Below, in pieces: positions 51,587-60,842 of a stretch of 64,000 nt of DNA; the first letter of the stretch is position 1; every line of letters starts with the position of its first letter. The position numbers were made by a program, and so were the translations under genes. The notes under the pieces are model-generated. The model saw only the letters and a list, made by a program, of their open reading frames with translations, did not search any database and was not told where the DNA came from. This DNA is from an uncultured Marinoscillum sp. GTDB taxonomy: Bacteria > Bacteroidota > Bacteroidia > Cytophagales > MED-G16. The stretch is taken from assembly GCA_902523065.1 (NCBI GenBank), contig CABYXZ010000002.1, forward strand, positions 287,737-351,736, read 5' to 3'.

Positions 51587-54391
51587 TTAGTTTAATAATT
51601 CGTCAAATGTTAGAGATACATAGTACAGCTTACCAATGAATGGTCCACCTGGCCTTGATCTGTAATCATTGTTTCCTATACCAATATGATTTCCACCAAC
51701 TTTAAGTACTGTACTCATACTCTCAATTTTATAGCTCACCTGAGCATCTAATGCTCCGTGAGATGGAATATGCATATTAGCAAAAGTACTTTCATATAAG
51801 AAATCATCTTGGAATCTAAGACTTGCAGAGAATCCAAAGTTTTCAAATACCTCCCTGTTAGAGAATGTAAAAGAGTACATGTTCTCAGGAGTATTGAAGT
51901 AAGACAAGAAGTCACTATTTGGCTCTGAGTAATCTATCTCTTGTCTCTGGAAGTTGTAGTTACCAATTAACTTGTAACCAGATCCTATATCAAAAGTAAG
52001 ACCTAGTCCAAATCCCCAAGTTTTAACTTCGTCAGTTGTATAGCTATCAACTGCAAATCCTGTACCTGGAGCAAGAGTCTGACCTCTATGCGTTGTAGGT
52101 AACTTAGAAACTAGGTTAACACCGCCTTCAAAATCAGTGTAGTCAGTCGTGAAGTAGTTAGCATCAACTAATACTTTTTCACCAATTACACCTTTATAAC
52201 CAAATTCAAAAGCTGAAAGTCTTTCAGGTTTGATGTAGTTAGCGTAAGCTTCTTGAAGAAGTGCTGGGTTACCGCCAGTTGGGTTACCAGTTGTCTCATC
52301 AAGAATTCCTCCAGACGCCAAGTAAGCATTATATGAAGATCTTGTCCACGCACCACCTTCCATTACACCGTACCTTTCGGCATTGTCTCTAGCTGTACCA
52401 AGTAGAATTGTTGATCCAGCTGGGAAGTAGATGTACTGACTCTGTGTGTCAGGATTTCTAAATCCGGTCTGGTAACTGAACCTTAAGTTATGCTTATCAG
52501 CAAATGTATAAACTGCAGCAACTCTTGGTGTAACTCTACCCTTGTAGTTTGAATTCTTATCGTATCTAGCAGAACCAATAAACTTGAATCCAGTAAATAT
52601 CTCCTTATTCACTTGAAGGAATGATCCGAATTCATTTATAGTTATTTTTTCCATTACACCGTCACCATCTGGATCCTGGTTATAAACTGCACCCCCTCCA
52701 TCAAGAGTATAATTTCTGAAGTTAGCTCCAAACAATAACCAGTCAGCAATGTCGTAAGTGAAATCTGCGTGAGTTAGAGTTGAGTTATCAACTAACTTAG
52801 CACCAGGACTAGTTGGATCCTGGAAAGGACTCGACTTAATAGCATCTCTGACTTGATTGAAAGCTGTTGATCCAACCGCTGGTATCGGACTGTCCGCAGC
52901 CAGTCTAGCTGTTGCATGAGCAGCAGCAACATTACCTGCAGGAGCACCAGTCACGTATCCTTGAAGGGCAAGTAAATACGTTGTTAAGTATGTCTGTCCC
53001 CAACCACCATCTGCAGTAGTACCACTGAAGGCTTCGTTCATTGCAGCACCTAGGGCACCTATATTATACGAATCACCACCGTCAGTTGAAGACTGATAAA
53101 CTTTAAATTTCATCTTATCACTTTCAAGACCAAAACTTATAAACTGCTGACTGAAGCCATCAAGCTTATATTTTTGTGTTCCTGTATAGATAGTATTACC
53201 ACCTCCTTTTCTGTAAAGTAATGAAGCCTCAAGATTGTCATTAATTCTGTAGTTGATACCAATATCATACTTCATGTTACTTGCATCATTATCATCCATT
53301 AAAGCTTCCTCAGGGAAACCAGTTCTTCTTAGATCAAGCACTTGACCACCTGGAAGTCCACCAACCCAGCTAAATCCGGATAGTGATAAAGGTAGCGGGA
53401 TAGGAATATCATCTCCGTGTAAGTTCAACCCGTTAAAGTTAGGCTGTCCTCTCATATCTATGTCACCGTAAGCGTTTCCATCAATATCTACATTAGTAGT
53501 ATAATCGTTAGCAATCCAGTCATTTGCCATGTCGTATGCAAAGTTTACTTTGATTGCAAACTTGTCATTAAAGGCTTTTGCGTACCTTATATTGTATTTT
53601 GAGTATAGATTGTTATTGTTATCATCTGCGTGAGATGTGGTAAAACCTTGAGTTACCTGGACAGATAGTCCTTGGTAATCGAAAGGACTCTTACTCGTCA
53701 TCAACATAGTTCCGTTAAATGCATTTGGCCCATAAAGAGCAGATGATGCACCAGGAATTAATTCAACACTTTCTAAATCTAGAGGATTAATACCAACCAA
53801 GTTACCGGTTGGAAAGTTAAGGATAGGGGAAGATGTGTCCATTCCGTCAACAAGCAACACGAACCTTGTATTAGCATCGGTTGCGTAACCTCTTGTGTTA
53901 ATAGCTGGAAGGTTCAAGCTACCTCTACTAACTTTAACACCCTTCATGTGTTCAAGCTGATCCATGAAATCTGCAGTTGCAGATGCTTGGATATCTAAAA
54001 GGTCCATTTTCTCAATTGTAACAGGAGACTCGAGTATACTCTGCTCAACCCTTGAAGCTGAAACAACAACTTCACTACCGATCAGTATAGATTCGGATAG
54101 AGTTATGTTAAGATCAGAGACATTAGAAGAGACTTCTACTTCCTGTGATTCATAACCTACAATCGAAAAGACTAAGGTTGCTGGTGTATCAGCAACATCT
54201 AAACTAAAGTTACCATCTCTATCTGAGATAGTACCTGCGATCTTACCTTTTACTAGTATATTCACACCTACCAATGAGCCACTCTCATCTGATACATTAC
54301 CAGACACAGTAATACTTTGTGAAAAAGATTGGATTGATATAAAAGTGAAAAAAGTAAAAAGGTAGACTAATTTCTTAGCAAAATTATTCAT
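51587..54391 (-). CDS. TonB-dependent outer-membrane receptor with carboxypeptidase-like N-terminal domain
   Basis: A 934-residue protein with signal peptide ending SFSQS. A carboxypeptidase regulatory-like beta domain (about 25-105; GNVSDESGSLVGVNILVKG) precedes the plug (about 115-230; SPVTIEKMDLLDIQAS, GVKVSRGSLNLPAINTRGY). The 22-strand barrel ends in an aromatic-rich strand (YYVSLTFDELLN). It takes up an unknown ligand with the SGNH-like lipoprotein. The combination is not SusC/SusD, since no SusD gene follows. Codon use here looks richer in G/C than in the 15-29 kb part. Confidence 0.93.
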   Translation of the reverse strand: MNNFAKKLVYLFTFFTFISIQSFSQSITVSGNVSDESGSLVGVNILVKGKIAGTISDRDGNFSLDVADTPATLVFSIVGYESQEVEVSSNVSDLNITLSESILIGSEVVVSASRVEQSILESPVTIEKMDLLDIQASATADFMDQLEHMKGVKVSRGSLNLPAINTRGYATDANTRFVLLVDGMDTSSPILNFPTGNLVGINPLDLESVELIPGASSALYGPNAFNGTMLMTSKSPFDYQGLSVQVTQGFTTSHADDNNNNLYSKYNIRYAKAFNDKFAIKVNFAYDMANDWIANDYTTNVDIDGNAYGDIDMRGQPNFNGLNLHGDDIPIPLPLSLSGFSWVGGLPGGQVLDLRRTGFPEEALMDDNDASNMKYDIGINYRINDNLEASLLYRKGGGNTIYTGTQKYKLDGFSQQFISFGLESDKMKFKVYQSSTDGGDSYNIGALGAAMNEAFSGTTADGGWGQTYLTTYLLALQGYVTGAPAGNVAAAHATARLAADSPIPAVGSTAFNQVRDAIKSSPFQDPTSPGAKLVDNSTLTHADFTYDIADWLLFGANFRNYTLDGGGAVYNQDPDGDGVMEKITINEFGSFLQVNKEIFTGFKFIGSARYDKNSNYKGRVTPRVAAVYTFADKHNLRFSYQTGFRNPDTQSQYIYFPAGSTILLGTARDNAERYGVMEGGAWTRSSYNAYLASGGILDETTGNPTGGNPALLQEAYANYIKPERLSAFEFGYKGVIGEKVLVDANYFTTDYTDFEGGVNLVSKLPTTHRGQTLAPGTGFAVDSYTTDEVKTWGFGLGLTFDIGSGYKLIGNYNFQRQEIDYSEPNSDFLSYFNTPENMYSFTFSNREVFENFGFSASLRFQDDFLYESTFANMHIPSHGALDAQVSYKIESMSTVLKVGGNHIGIGNNDYRSRPGGPFIGKLYYVSLTFDELLN

Positions 54392-54477
54392 ACACTTTAT
54401 AAGTTTTGTTTAAAATTATAGTTAGTTAATCTAACAACAATAAGCGAAATTAATAAAATTTTACCTTTAAGAGGTGA

Positions 54478-54810
54478 TTATTTAGACTTATTTTTAATGT
54501 GTTCGATTAGCTTTTCACAGAGATTATTTGTCTGTTTTGACATAAATTCATCTCCTGTGGAATTTAATATGCTCTGACTTAATCCTCCCAAACAGTCGAT
54601 ATAGAATTTTTTCATGTCGTCAGTAGTCATCTCTTTTGTCCATAAATCAATTCTGAGAGTATTTTTTTTATTGTCGTCCCATAATGATAGACTTATCGAT
54701 TTACTTTCTTTAAGATCTTGACTTAGGCTGTCTTCTGCAACCCACTCAATTTTTTCAGGAATATTTTTCTCATCAAGGCTTACAATAAATTTAATTTCAG
54801 ATTTCTTCAT
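54478..54810 (-). CDS. gldC: gliding motility protein GldC
   Basis: A 110-residue protein without signal peptide. MKKSEIKFIVSLDEKNIPEKIEW and LSLWDDNKKNTLRIDLWTKEM (short landmarks IPEKIEW and RIDLWTKEM) match GldC of flavobacteria. GldC is needed for normal gliding in Flavobacterium johnsoniae, but its biochemical role is not settled. It overlaps ribF by 14 bases. The type IX sorting domain on the amylase fits a Gld-containing genome. Confidence 0.85.
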   Translation of the reverse strand: MKKSEIKFIVSLDEKNIPEKIEWVAEDSLSQDLKESKSISLSLWDDNKKNTLRIDLWTKEMTTDDMKKFYIDCLGGLSQSILNSTGDEFMSKQTNNLCEKLIEHIKNKSK

Positions 54811-55735
54811 TTTCTATAATTTTTATCGTTTCAAGTTTATCTTTTCTAAGTTGTTTACTAAGGTCGTCTAAATTCTTAAATTTTTGCTCATCTCTAATTC
54901 TTTTAATAAATGATATCTTCATCTCTTTTCCGTATAGCATATCATTATAATCAAAAATGTTCATCTCGACTCTTCTTTCCTTACCCTCTACCGTTGGCCT
55001 TTTCCCAATATTTATCATCCCAATAAATTTTTTATCAGAGATTACTGCATAACCAGCGTACACACCATCGGAAGGTAGGATTTTATCTTCATTATGAATT
55101 TTAATATTAGCTGTAGGAAAATCTAATTTTTTACCAATACCATCTCCTTTTATTACTTCTCCTTTGATAAAATATTTATACCCGAGCATCATATTAGCTT
55201 TTGACAAATTACCCTTTAATATCTCGCCTCTTATTTCTGACGAACTTATTTTAAAATTTTTGCTAATCTCTCTTTTCTTAACATCCTCAATATCAAAGGC
55301 TAGATTCTTCCTTAAATTGTACAGGTAATTAAAGTTACCTTCTCTCTTGTATCCGAAATGGTGATTGTATCCAATAATTAATTTATTGATTTGGAGTTTG
55401 TTTACTAATATGTCATTTACAAATTTTTCTGCAGTGACTTGTGAAAACTCTTTTGTGAACTCAATCAAGTAAACAACATCTACACCTAATTTTTCTATAG
55501 CCTTAAATTTATCTTCGTTAGACTGTATGTAATCAAAATGGTCATTTGGATATAAAACTTTTCTTGGATGAGGCCAGAAAGAGACAAGAATTGATTTTCC
55601 TTTATTTGTTGAAGCGTCAGTGACTAATTTTTCTATAATTTTCTGATGACCAAGGTGCACACCATCAAAATAACCAACAGTACATACATGATAGCTTGTG
55701 TTTACTAAAACTGAGCTGTCTTGAATTATTTTCAA
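54797..55735 (-). CDS. ribF: bifunctional riboflavin kinase / FAD synthetase
   Basis: A 312-residue protein. The N-terminal adenylyltransferase domain has TVGYFDGVHLGHQKII and later KLIIGYNHHFGYKREG. The C-terminal flavokinase domain has GIGKKLDFPTANI and GMINIGKRPTVEG. It converts riboflavin to FMN and then FAD. It sits between truB and gldC in a leftward run with a 2-base gap and a 14-base overlap, so all three are probably one transcript. Confidence 0.96.
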   Translation of the reverse strand: MKIIQDSSVLVNTSYHVCTVGYFDGVHLGHQKIIEKLVTDASTNKGKSILVSFWPHPRKVLYPNDHFDYIQSNEDKFKAIEKLGVDVVYLIEFTKEFSQVTAEKFVNDILVNKLQINKLIIGYNHHFGYKREGNFNYLYNLRKNLAFDIEDVKKREISKNFKISSSEIRGEILKGNLSKANMMLGYKYFIKGEVIKGDGIGKKLDFPTANIKIHNEDKILPSDGVYAGYAVISDKKFIGMINIGKRPTVEGKERRVEMNIFDYNDMLYGKEMKISFIKRIRDEQKFKNLDDLSKQLRKDKLETIKIIENEEI

Positions 55736-55737
55736 TC

Positions 55738-56412
55738 TTACTTAATTTTTTGTTCTAATTCTTCAATCGTATCAGCATTATCTACGCAAAAACTTCCAAT
55801 TTTGGTTCTTCTAAGTTCAGATAGATAAGCTCCACACCCCAACTTTTCACCAAGATCTCTTGCAATAGATCTTATATAGGTTCCTTTCGAGCATGAAATG
55901 TAAAATTCTATTACAGGAGAAGAAAAATTTAATATTTTAAATTCATTAATTGTTATCTCCTTTTCCTTGATAAGCACATTTTTTTCTTTCCGTGCAAGTT
56001 CATATGCTCTTTTTCCATCAACCTTGACTGCAGAATATTTTGGAGGTCTTTGTAATTGACTCCCAATAAAACTAGTTACAACTTGATTTACTTCATTTTC
56101 ATTTATCCCTGAAATAGATTTATGATTTTCAATTTCAGTCTCTAGGTCGTGAGATGGAGTAGTGGCCCCAATAACAAATTTTCCAGTATATACTTTATCT
56201 AAATTTTGGAAATCGTTTATTTTTTTGGTGTGTTTACCAGTACATATAATTAAAAGCCCGCTAGCTAATGGATCCAAAGTACCTGCGTGTCCAACTTTTT
56301 TACTACCAGTCATATTCCTAATTTTTTTTACTACATCGAATGATGTCCAGTCAAGTTTTTTATCAACTAGTAGGGTAAATCCATCGTTAAAATTTGTATT
56401 TGAATCAATCAT
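55738..56412 (-). CDS. truB: tRNA pseudouridine-55 synthase
   Basis: 224 residues from the ATG at 56412; a TTG eight codons upstream is in frame but less likely. Landmarks are VDKKLDWTSFDVVKKIRN, GHAGTLDPLASGLLIICTGKHTK (short form HAGTLDPLASGLL, with the catalytic Asp) and RPPKYSAVKVDGKRAYELAR. It makes pseudouridine 55 in the T loop of tRNAs. In many flavobacteria truB directly follows uppP; here two rightward genes lie between them. Confidence 0.95.
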   Translation of the reverse strand: MIDSNTNFNDGFTLLVDKKLDWTSFDVVKKIRNMTGSKKVGHAGTLDPLASGLLIICTGKHTKKINDFQNLDKVYTGKFVIGATTPSHDLETEIENHKSISGINENEVNQVVTSFIGSQLQRPPKYSAVKVDGKRAYELARKEKNVLIKEKEITINEFKILNFSSPVIEFYISCSKGTYIRSIARDLGEKLGCGAYLSELRRTKIGSFCVDNADTIEELEQKIK

Positions 56413-56467
56413 ATATAAATTGATTATTGACAGCAAATTAAATCATTTAATTTAGTAACAGATAAAC

Positions 56468-57856
56468 ATGAACAGATATTTAATAATAGTATTACTATTT
56501 CTTGCTACTCATGTATTTGCACAGCAGAACAGTTATAATAAATCAGATAAAAAGATTGATCTCTTTTCAAAATTTGATGAAAGACTAACTTTTGGCTTAT
56601 CTGATAGTGAAATAAAATTATTTTTTAAAGATGCACTGAGGCTAAACAATTTAAATTTTGAGGAGGAAGGTTATCGTTATTTTCTCTCAGTATCTCATGG
56701 CTGGAAAAAAAATAAAAATGGCCCGTACAAAGTAAATAATTTTAAAGGTTTATTAATTGATGCTGAATCTAATGGTATTATTGCTGAGTTTAGTGTTTCT
56801 AAAACTAATGAAATAGATAAATCAATAAACGATATAATTAAAAATCTTTTAATACTCAATGAGAAACTAAGTGTAGAAAAGAAGTTTTTAGACATCTCAG
56901 ATCATTTTAAAAAAATGGAAATGAAAATGTGGGATTCCTCAAGACCTGATTCTCATGCTCCCTCAAGTCTTCTCGCTGATCACACACATTCTAGGGGTGG
57001 GTTTATGTTTGGATATAAATATTCATCATCCAGAAATAATAAAATATTTCAAGGTTCAGAAAGAGTGACGAAAGAAATTATATTTTCGAATTACTATAAT
57101 GCATTTAATACTAGTACTTTTTATACACATACTTTAGAATTTATGTATGGTATTTCTGATGATTTGACAATTTTTTCAAAAATTGATTATATGGATAAAG
57201 AAATTGAATACTCTGATATTTTATCAAAAAAATCTAAATATTCATCAAGAGGCTTTAGCGATTTAAATATTCAATTTCTCTATAATTTTATAAATAAAAA
57301 CTGGGTAAAATCTCATACCAACATAGGTGTTGATATACCTTTAGGAAATACTAATAATATGATGAGTCTTCCCTACAATATGCTTTTAGGTAAGGGTCAT
57401 TTCAATTCAATACTTGGATTCACCTCATTTTTTCAATTCCCAATAATATCTGCTGGAATTCAACCTTTAATTAGATTTCCACTCAACAAAAACACCAGTG
57501 AATTCAGTTACGGTAAGAGTTACAACCTTTATTATTGGTTGTCTTTAAAACTTAATAAAGTTGTTAGTTTAAGTTATAGCCAAAGTTTTGTCGTTGAGAA
57601 TTCAATTATTGGTGAAAATTCATTTTTGGTTAAAGAAAATAATATGAATTTTGACTTTCAAAATACTGGATACAAAATTTTTAACAACTCTTTAGGTATA
57701 AACCTTTCACCTAGAAAGGGATCATTTAAGAATTTTAGATTTGCAGCCGAATATTTTATACCTATTTACCAGTCTTTTAACGGGTTTCAAAGTAGAGAAT
57801 TAAATGATTTTGTTATAACTTTACAAATAAGTCCAGGAGGACATATGGGTCACTAA
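56468..57856 (+). CDS. putative outer-membrane protein with His-rich elements
   Basis: A 462-residue protein with signal peptide ending HVFAQQ. The first 130 residues look soluble. From SHAPSSLLADHTHSRGGFMFGYKY (short landmark ADHTHSRGGFMFGYKYS) onward the alternating pattern fits a beta barrel. The H-x-H-S-(R/K)-G-x-(W/F)-M-F-x-Y element recalls barrel proteins linked to metal (copper) handling, and the protein ends in GGHMGH, a possible metal-binding tail. Function is inferred, not shown. It lies between truB and uppP, on the opposite strand. Confidence 0.65.
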   Translation: MNRYLIIVLLFLATHVFAQQNSYNKSDKKIDLFSKFDERLTFGLSDSEIKLFFKDALRLNNLNFEEEGYRYFLSVSHGWKKNKNGPYKVNNFKGLLIDAESNGIIAEFSVSKTNEIDKSINDIIKNLLILNEKLSVEKKFLDISDHFKKMEMKMWDSSRPDSHAPSSLLADHTHSRGGFMFGYKYSSSRNNKIFQGSERVTKEIIFSNYYNAFNTSTFYTHTLEFMYGISDDLTIFSKIDYMDKEIEYSDILSKKSKYSSRGFSDLNIQFLYNFINKNWVKSHTNIGVDIPLGNTNNMMSLPYNMLLGKGHFNSILGFTSFFQFPIISAGIQPLIRFPLNKNTSEFSYGKSYNLYYWLSLKLNKVVSLSYSQSFVVENSIIGENSFLVKENNMNFDFQNTGYKIFNNSLGINLSPRKGSFKNFRFAAEYFIPIYQSFNGFQSRELNDFVITLQISPGGHMGH

Positions 57857-57858
57857 TT

Positions 57859-58281
57859 ATGAGATACATTTTTCTACTTTTTTTTGTTTTAGTTTCATGT
57901 GAAAGCCAAAATAATATTCATGAGCAAAACGTAAATCTTTTAAATGAAGTAATAACCCTTCACGATGAGCTTATGGTTGATATGAAAGAATTAAGATCTC
58001 TAAAAAGTCAACTTGAGGAAGCTGGTATAAATTCTGAAGATAAACTCTTAATTGATTTGGATAATGCTCGCTCATCGATGATGACTTTTATGAAAGAATT
58101 TAGTGAAGAGTTTCCTTTCGATAAGTACCCAATGGATAAGGATGTTTACAAGGACATGGATAAAGCTGCACTCTCAACTGTTAATGCAAAGCTAATTGAT
58201 CAGAAAAAAAGTATTGATTTAGTTTCTGAACTTTTTGAGATAAGTATGCTTAATGCAACTGACGCTATCAAGAACTTATAG
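57859..58281 (+). CDS. helical lipoprotein of unknown function
   Basis: A 140-residue protein with a lipoprotein signal (LFFVLVSCESQ). The rest is predicted helical: VITLHDELMVDMKELRSLK and a Met-rich stretch (SSMMTFMKEF, YPMDKDVYKDMDK). The scattered Met and His could bind copper, which would match the His-rich neighbour, but this is speculative. It starts 2 bases after the barrel-protein gene. The stop lies inside the convergent uppP fusion gene (14-base overlap). Confidence 0.65.
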   Translation: MRYIFLLFFVLVSCESQNNIHEQNVNLLNEVITLHDELMVDMKELRSLKSQLEEAGINSEDKLLIDLDNARSSMMTFMKEFSEEFPFDKYPMDKDVYKDMDKAALSTVNAKLIDQKKSIDLVSELFEISMLNATDAIKNL

Positions 58282-59734
58282 AATCTAGTTCCTCAAAAGA
58301 ATAATTCATAATCCCAGAATCACATCCATTATAATTAAAATGCCACCACTCGTATTCGTACACAGTGAAGTCATTTCTTTCCATTACTTGAATAAGCATA
58401 TCTCTTATATCCCTCTGTTTCTTTGAACCCCCCATATAGTTTGTATATGCTCTTTCGGTAAACTCATCATATCCTGAAATCATAACAATACTTTCTCCTG
58501 TTTCAATGTCATACAACCCGATATCTATAGCGCACCCTTTGTTATGAGATGATCCATTTTCTGGGTTTGCAACAAAATGTTTGAGATTTTCAGGAGTGCC
58601 CTCCCAAAACATTTTTGTCACAAACCAAGGTCTATATGCGTCATATATTATAATTCCATATCCTAACTCTTTTAAGTCATTTTTTGCTTCAATTAACCTA
58701 TCTGCAGCACTCATATTAAAAAAAGCCCTCTCATTCTTATAAAATTTTGATCTCATAAAATTATTTGTAGATGCATATCTTATATCTAATTGAAACTCAT
58801 CGTCTAGTTTTTTGAGGTCTACTAGTTTTTTATGAGAGTCTAGACTGTCTAGAATTGGTGGATTTGAATTTTTTGAAATTTCTCTAAGCTCACTTATCTC
58901 TTTTATTGGAATAATATAAAATGTATCGTCTGAATTATTTGATCCAAAATAAATCCCAATAGATCCTACTAATAAACAGTAAGCAGAAAAGTAAATCAAC
59001 TTACTTTCTTTTACTATTTTAAGCATCATCTTACATGCAAAAACTCCACTAAATAAAGCAGAGATAAAACCAAATACATATGAGGACTCAAATAAAATTA
59101 AATTTGATGTTTCCGAAATTTCTGTAAATCCCTTAATAGATTTTAATATCAGAATTCCAAAAATAGGAACAAGTACCATTAGGAAAGAAAACTTTGTTGC
59201 TTTCTCTCTGTTTACATTTAAAAGTAAAGCCATTGAAATTGTAGATCCTGACCTTGAAATTCCTGGAAGTATGGCTAGAGCCTGAGCTAAGCCTATAGCT
59301 ATTGCATCGGTATAGGAAATATTTTTTTTGAAATCATCCTTTTTGAAGTATGTAAAAAATAATAAAGCAGCGGTAATCAGTAACATAGAGCCAACTAAAA
59401 CAATATTACCTGTAAAAAAAGACTCAACCTCCTTCTCAAATAATACTCCAACCACTCCCACTGGCACACTTGATATCAATATTTTTATAATAAAATCAAC
59501 CTGCTCTTTTTTAAATTGAGTAAGACCTTTTATAATTTCATTAATATCCTTTCTAAAAACATATATTATGCTAATTGCTGTTGCTATGTGTACAACTACA
59601 GTAAACATTAAATTTTCAGAAGGATTTGTTTTTAAAATATAAGACGCAATTTCAAGATGACCACTACTACTTATTGGAAGAAACTCAGTTAGTCCTTGAA
59701 CTATCCCGAGAATTATAGCTTCGTACCATTCCAT
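58268..59734 (-). CDS. uppP: undecaprenyl-diphosphatase fused to a VanX/DdpX-type D-Ala-D-Ala dipeptidase
   Basis: A 488-residue fusion. Residues 1 to about 260 are a complete UppP (BacA): GLTEFLPISSSGHLEIA and PGISRSGSTISMALLLNV with about eight membrane helices. UppP recycles the lipid carrier undecaprenyl phosphate. After a short linker, about 300-488 is a zinc D,D-dipeptidase: LDIRYASTNNF, YDAYRPW, SSHNKGCAIDIGLYD (His and Asp ligands) and YEWWHFNY (Glu, His). Both halves keep their catalytic residues. There is no stop, start or frameshift between them. It is followed after 3 bases upstream by DUF3098 and ftsX genes. Confidence 0.92.
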   Translation of the reverse strand: MEWYEAIILGIVQGLTEFLPISSSGHLEIASYILKTNPSENLMFTVVVHIATAISIIYVFRKDINEIIKGLTQFKKEQVDFIIKILISSVPVGVVGVLFEKEVESFFTGNIVLVGSMLLITAALLFFTYFKKDDFKKNISYTDAIAIGLAQALAILPGISRSGSTISMALLLNVNREKATKFSFLMVLVPIFGILILKSIKGFTEISETSNLILFESSYVFGFISALFSGVFACKMMLKIVKESKLIYFSAYCLLVGSIGIYFGSNNSDDTFYIIPIKEISELREISKNSNPPILDSLDSHKKLVDLKKLDDEFQLDIRYASTNNFMRSKFYKNERAFFNMSAADRLIEAKNDLKELGYGIIIYDAYRPWFVTKMFWEGTPENLKHFVANPENGSSHNKGCAIDIGLYDIETGESIVMISGYDEFTERAYTNYMGGSKKQRDIRDMLIQVMERNDFTVYEYEWWHFNYNGCDSGIMNYSFEELDSISS

Positions 59735-59737
59735 CTT

Positions 59738-59941
59738 TTATTTTCCTTTGTGAAAAATTGCAAAAAATTGAAAGACAAAACCAAATAATACTACCAATGG
59801 CCCAAGTGTTAATCCCAGAAATCCATAGCCATATTCTTCACCATCTACTGACATAATTACAAAACCCGTCACTATTATGACTATCCCGATAATCATGAGT
59901 TTATAATTTTTACTATTGAAAGGCATCTTCGGGTTTTCCAT
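59738..59941 (-). CDS. DUF3098 small membrane protein
   Basis: A 67-residue protein with two membrane helices. MPFNSKNYKLMIIGIVIIVTGF and GFLGLTLGPLVVLFGFV (short landmarks) match DUF3098, found between ftsX and uppP in many Bacteroidota. Function unknown. It lies 3 bases from both neighbours, so it belongs to one leftward unit with ftsX and uppP. Confidence 0.85.
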   Translation of the reverse strand: MENPKMPFNSKNYKLMIIGIVIIVTGFVIMSVDGEEYGYGFLGLTLGPLVVLFGFVFQFFAIFHKGK

Positions 59942-59944
59942 TAT

Positions 59945-60841
59945 CTAATCGTATAGTTCATCTAATGTAGAATTTAAGTATTTACTTACAGCAGAGTAAG
60001 TACTTAAAATTACCATTATTATTCCTGTAAAAATAAGAGATATAAAAATAACACCTAATTGTTCAAGACTTATTACTAGTTCAAGATTACTTATTCTTCT
60101 ATCAGCTATTTCTATAATGACATATAACATTCCTGAAGAGATAATTCCTGCTATCAAGCCATACATCATCCCTCTTAATATAAATGGTCTAAGTATATAG
60201 TTTGCTGTTGCACCAACTAGTTGCATACTTCTAATTAAGAACCTTTGGGAAAATAAAGCAATTCTTAGGGTATTATTAATTAGAATAACTGATATAATAA
60301 GAAGTATTAAGAATAAACCTATAAAAACCAAGCTAATGTTAGCCACATTTTTATTGATGTTATCTATCAGTTCCTTAGAGTATTCAACTTGATAGACTCC
60401 CGGTATTTTAAGTATATCGGATTCAATAATATTTAGTCTTTCTAAGTCAAAGTAATCAGAATTAATTTTTAAAATTATAAGGTCTCTGAGTGGATTGTTG
60501 CCAAGAAAATCAACAAAATCTTCACCAATCTCCGACTGAAAATTTTTTGCAGCCTCCTCACTTGAAACATAATTTAGTGTTGATTCTGTATTTGTTAGGG
60601 AGTATTCCTTTGTGTAAAGTGTCCTTTTTATCTGTTCAATTTGAGAAGGTGAAATTTTTTTATTGAGATAAATATTTATCTCGGTATTGCTTTCAAGATA
60701 ATTTTTGACATTGAAAGAGCTTAAAAGAAAAAAACTGAATAAGCCTAGTAGTAGGAGAGAGAGAGTTACGCTAAATATTACACTTATGAAAGGAAAATTC
60801 CCAAATGTTTTCTTTGCTATTTTCTTTCTCTCCTTATACAT
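59945..60841 (-). CDS. ftsX: cell division protein FtsX
   Basis: 298 residues from the ATG at 60841 (start [14 protein letters not shown]). A TTG at 60865 would place the start inside hppA and is less likely. One N-terminal membrane helix, an extracytoplasmic domain (about 50-165) and three C-terminal helices fit FtsX. The landmark is [20 protein letters not shown]. With FtsE it links division to peptidoglycan hydrolases; ftsE is not in the window, as is usual in this phylum. It starts 1 base after the hppA stop. Confidence 0.92.
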   Translation of the reverse strand: MYKERKKIAKKTFGNFPFISVIFSVTLSLLLLGLFSFFLLSSFNVKNYLESNTEINIYLNKKISPSQIEQIKRTLYTKEYSLTNTESTLNYVSSEEAAKNFQSEIGEDFVDFLGNNPLRDLIILKINSDYFDLERLNIIESDILKIPGVYQVEYSKELIDNINKNVANISLVFIGLFLILLIISVILINNTLRIALFSQRFLIRSMQLVGATANYILRPFILRGMMYGLIAGIISSGMLYVIIEIADRRISNLELVISLEQLGVIFISLIFTGIIMVILSTYSAVSKYLNSTLDELYD

Positions 60842-60842
60842 T

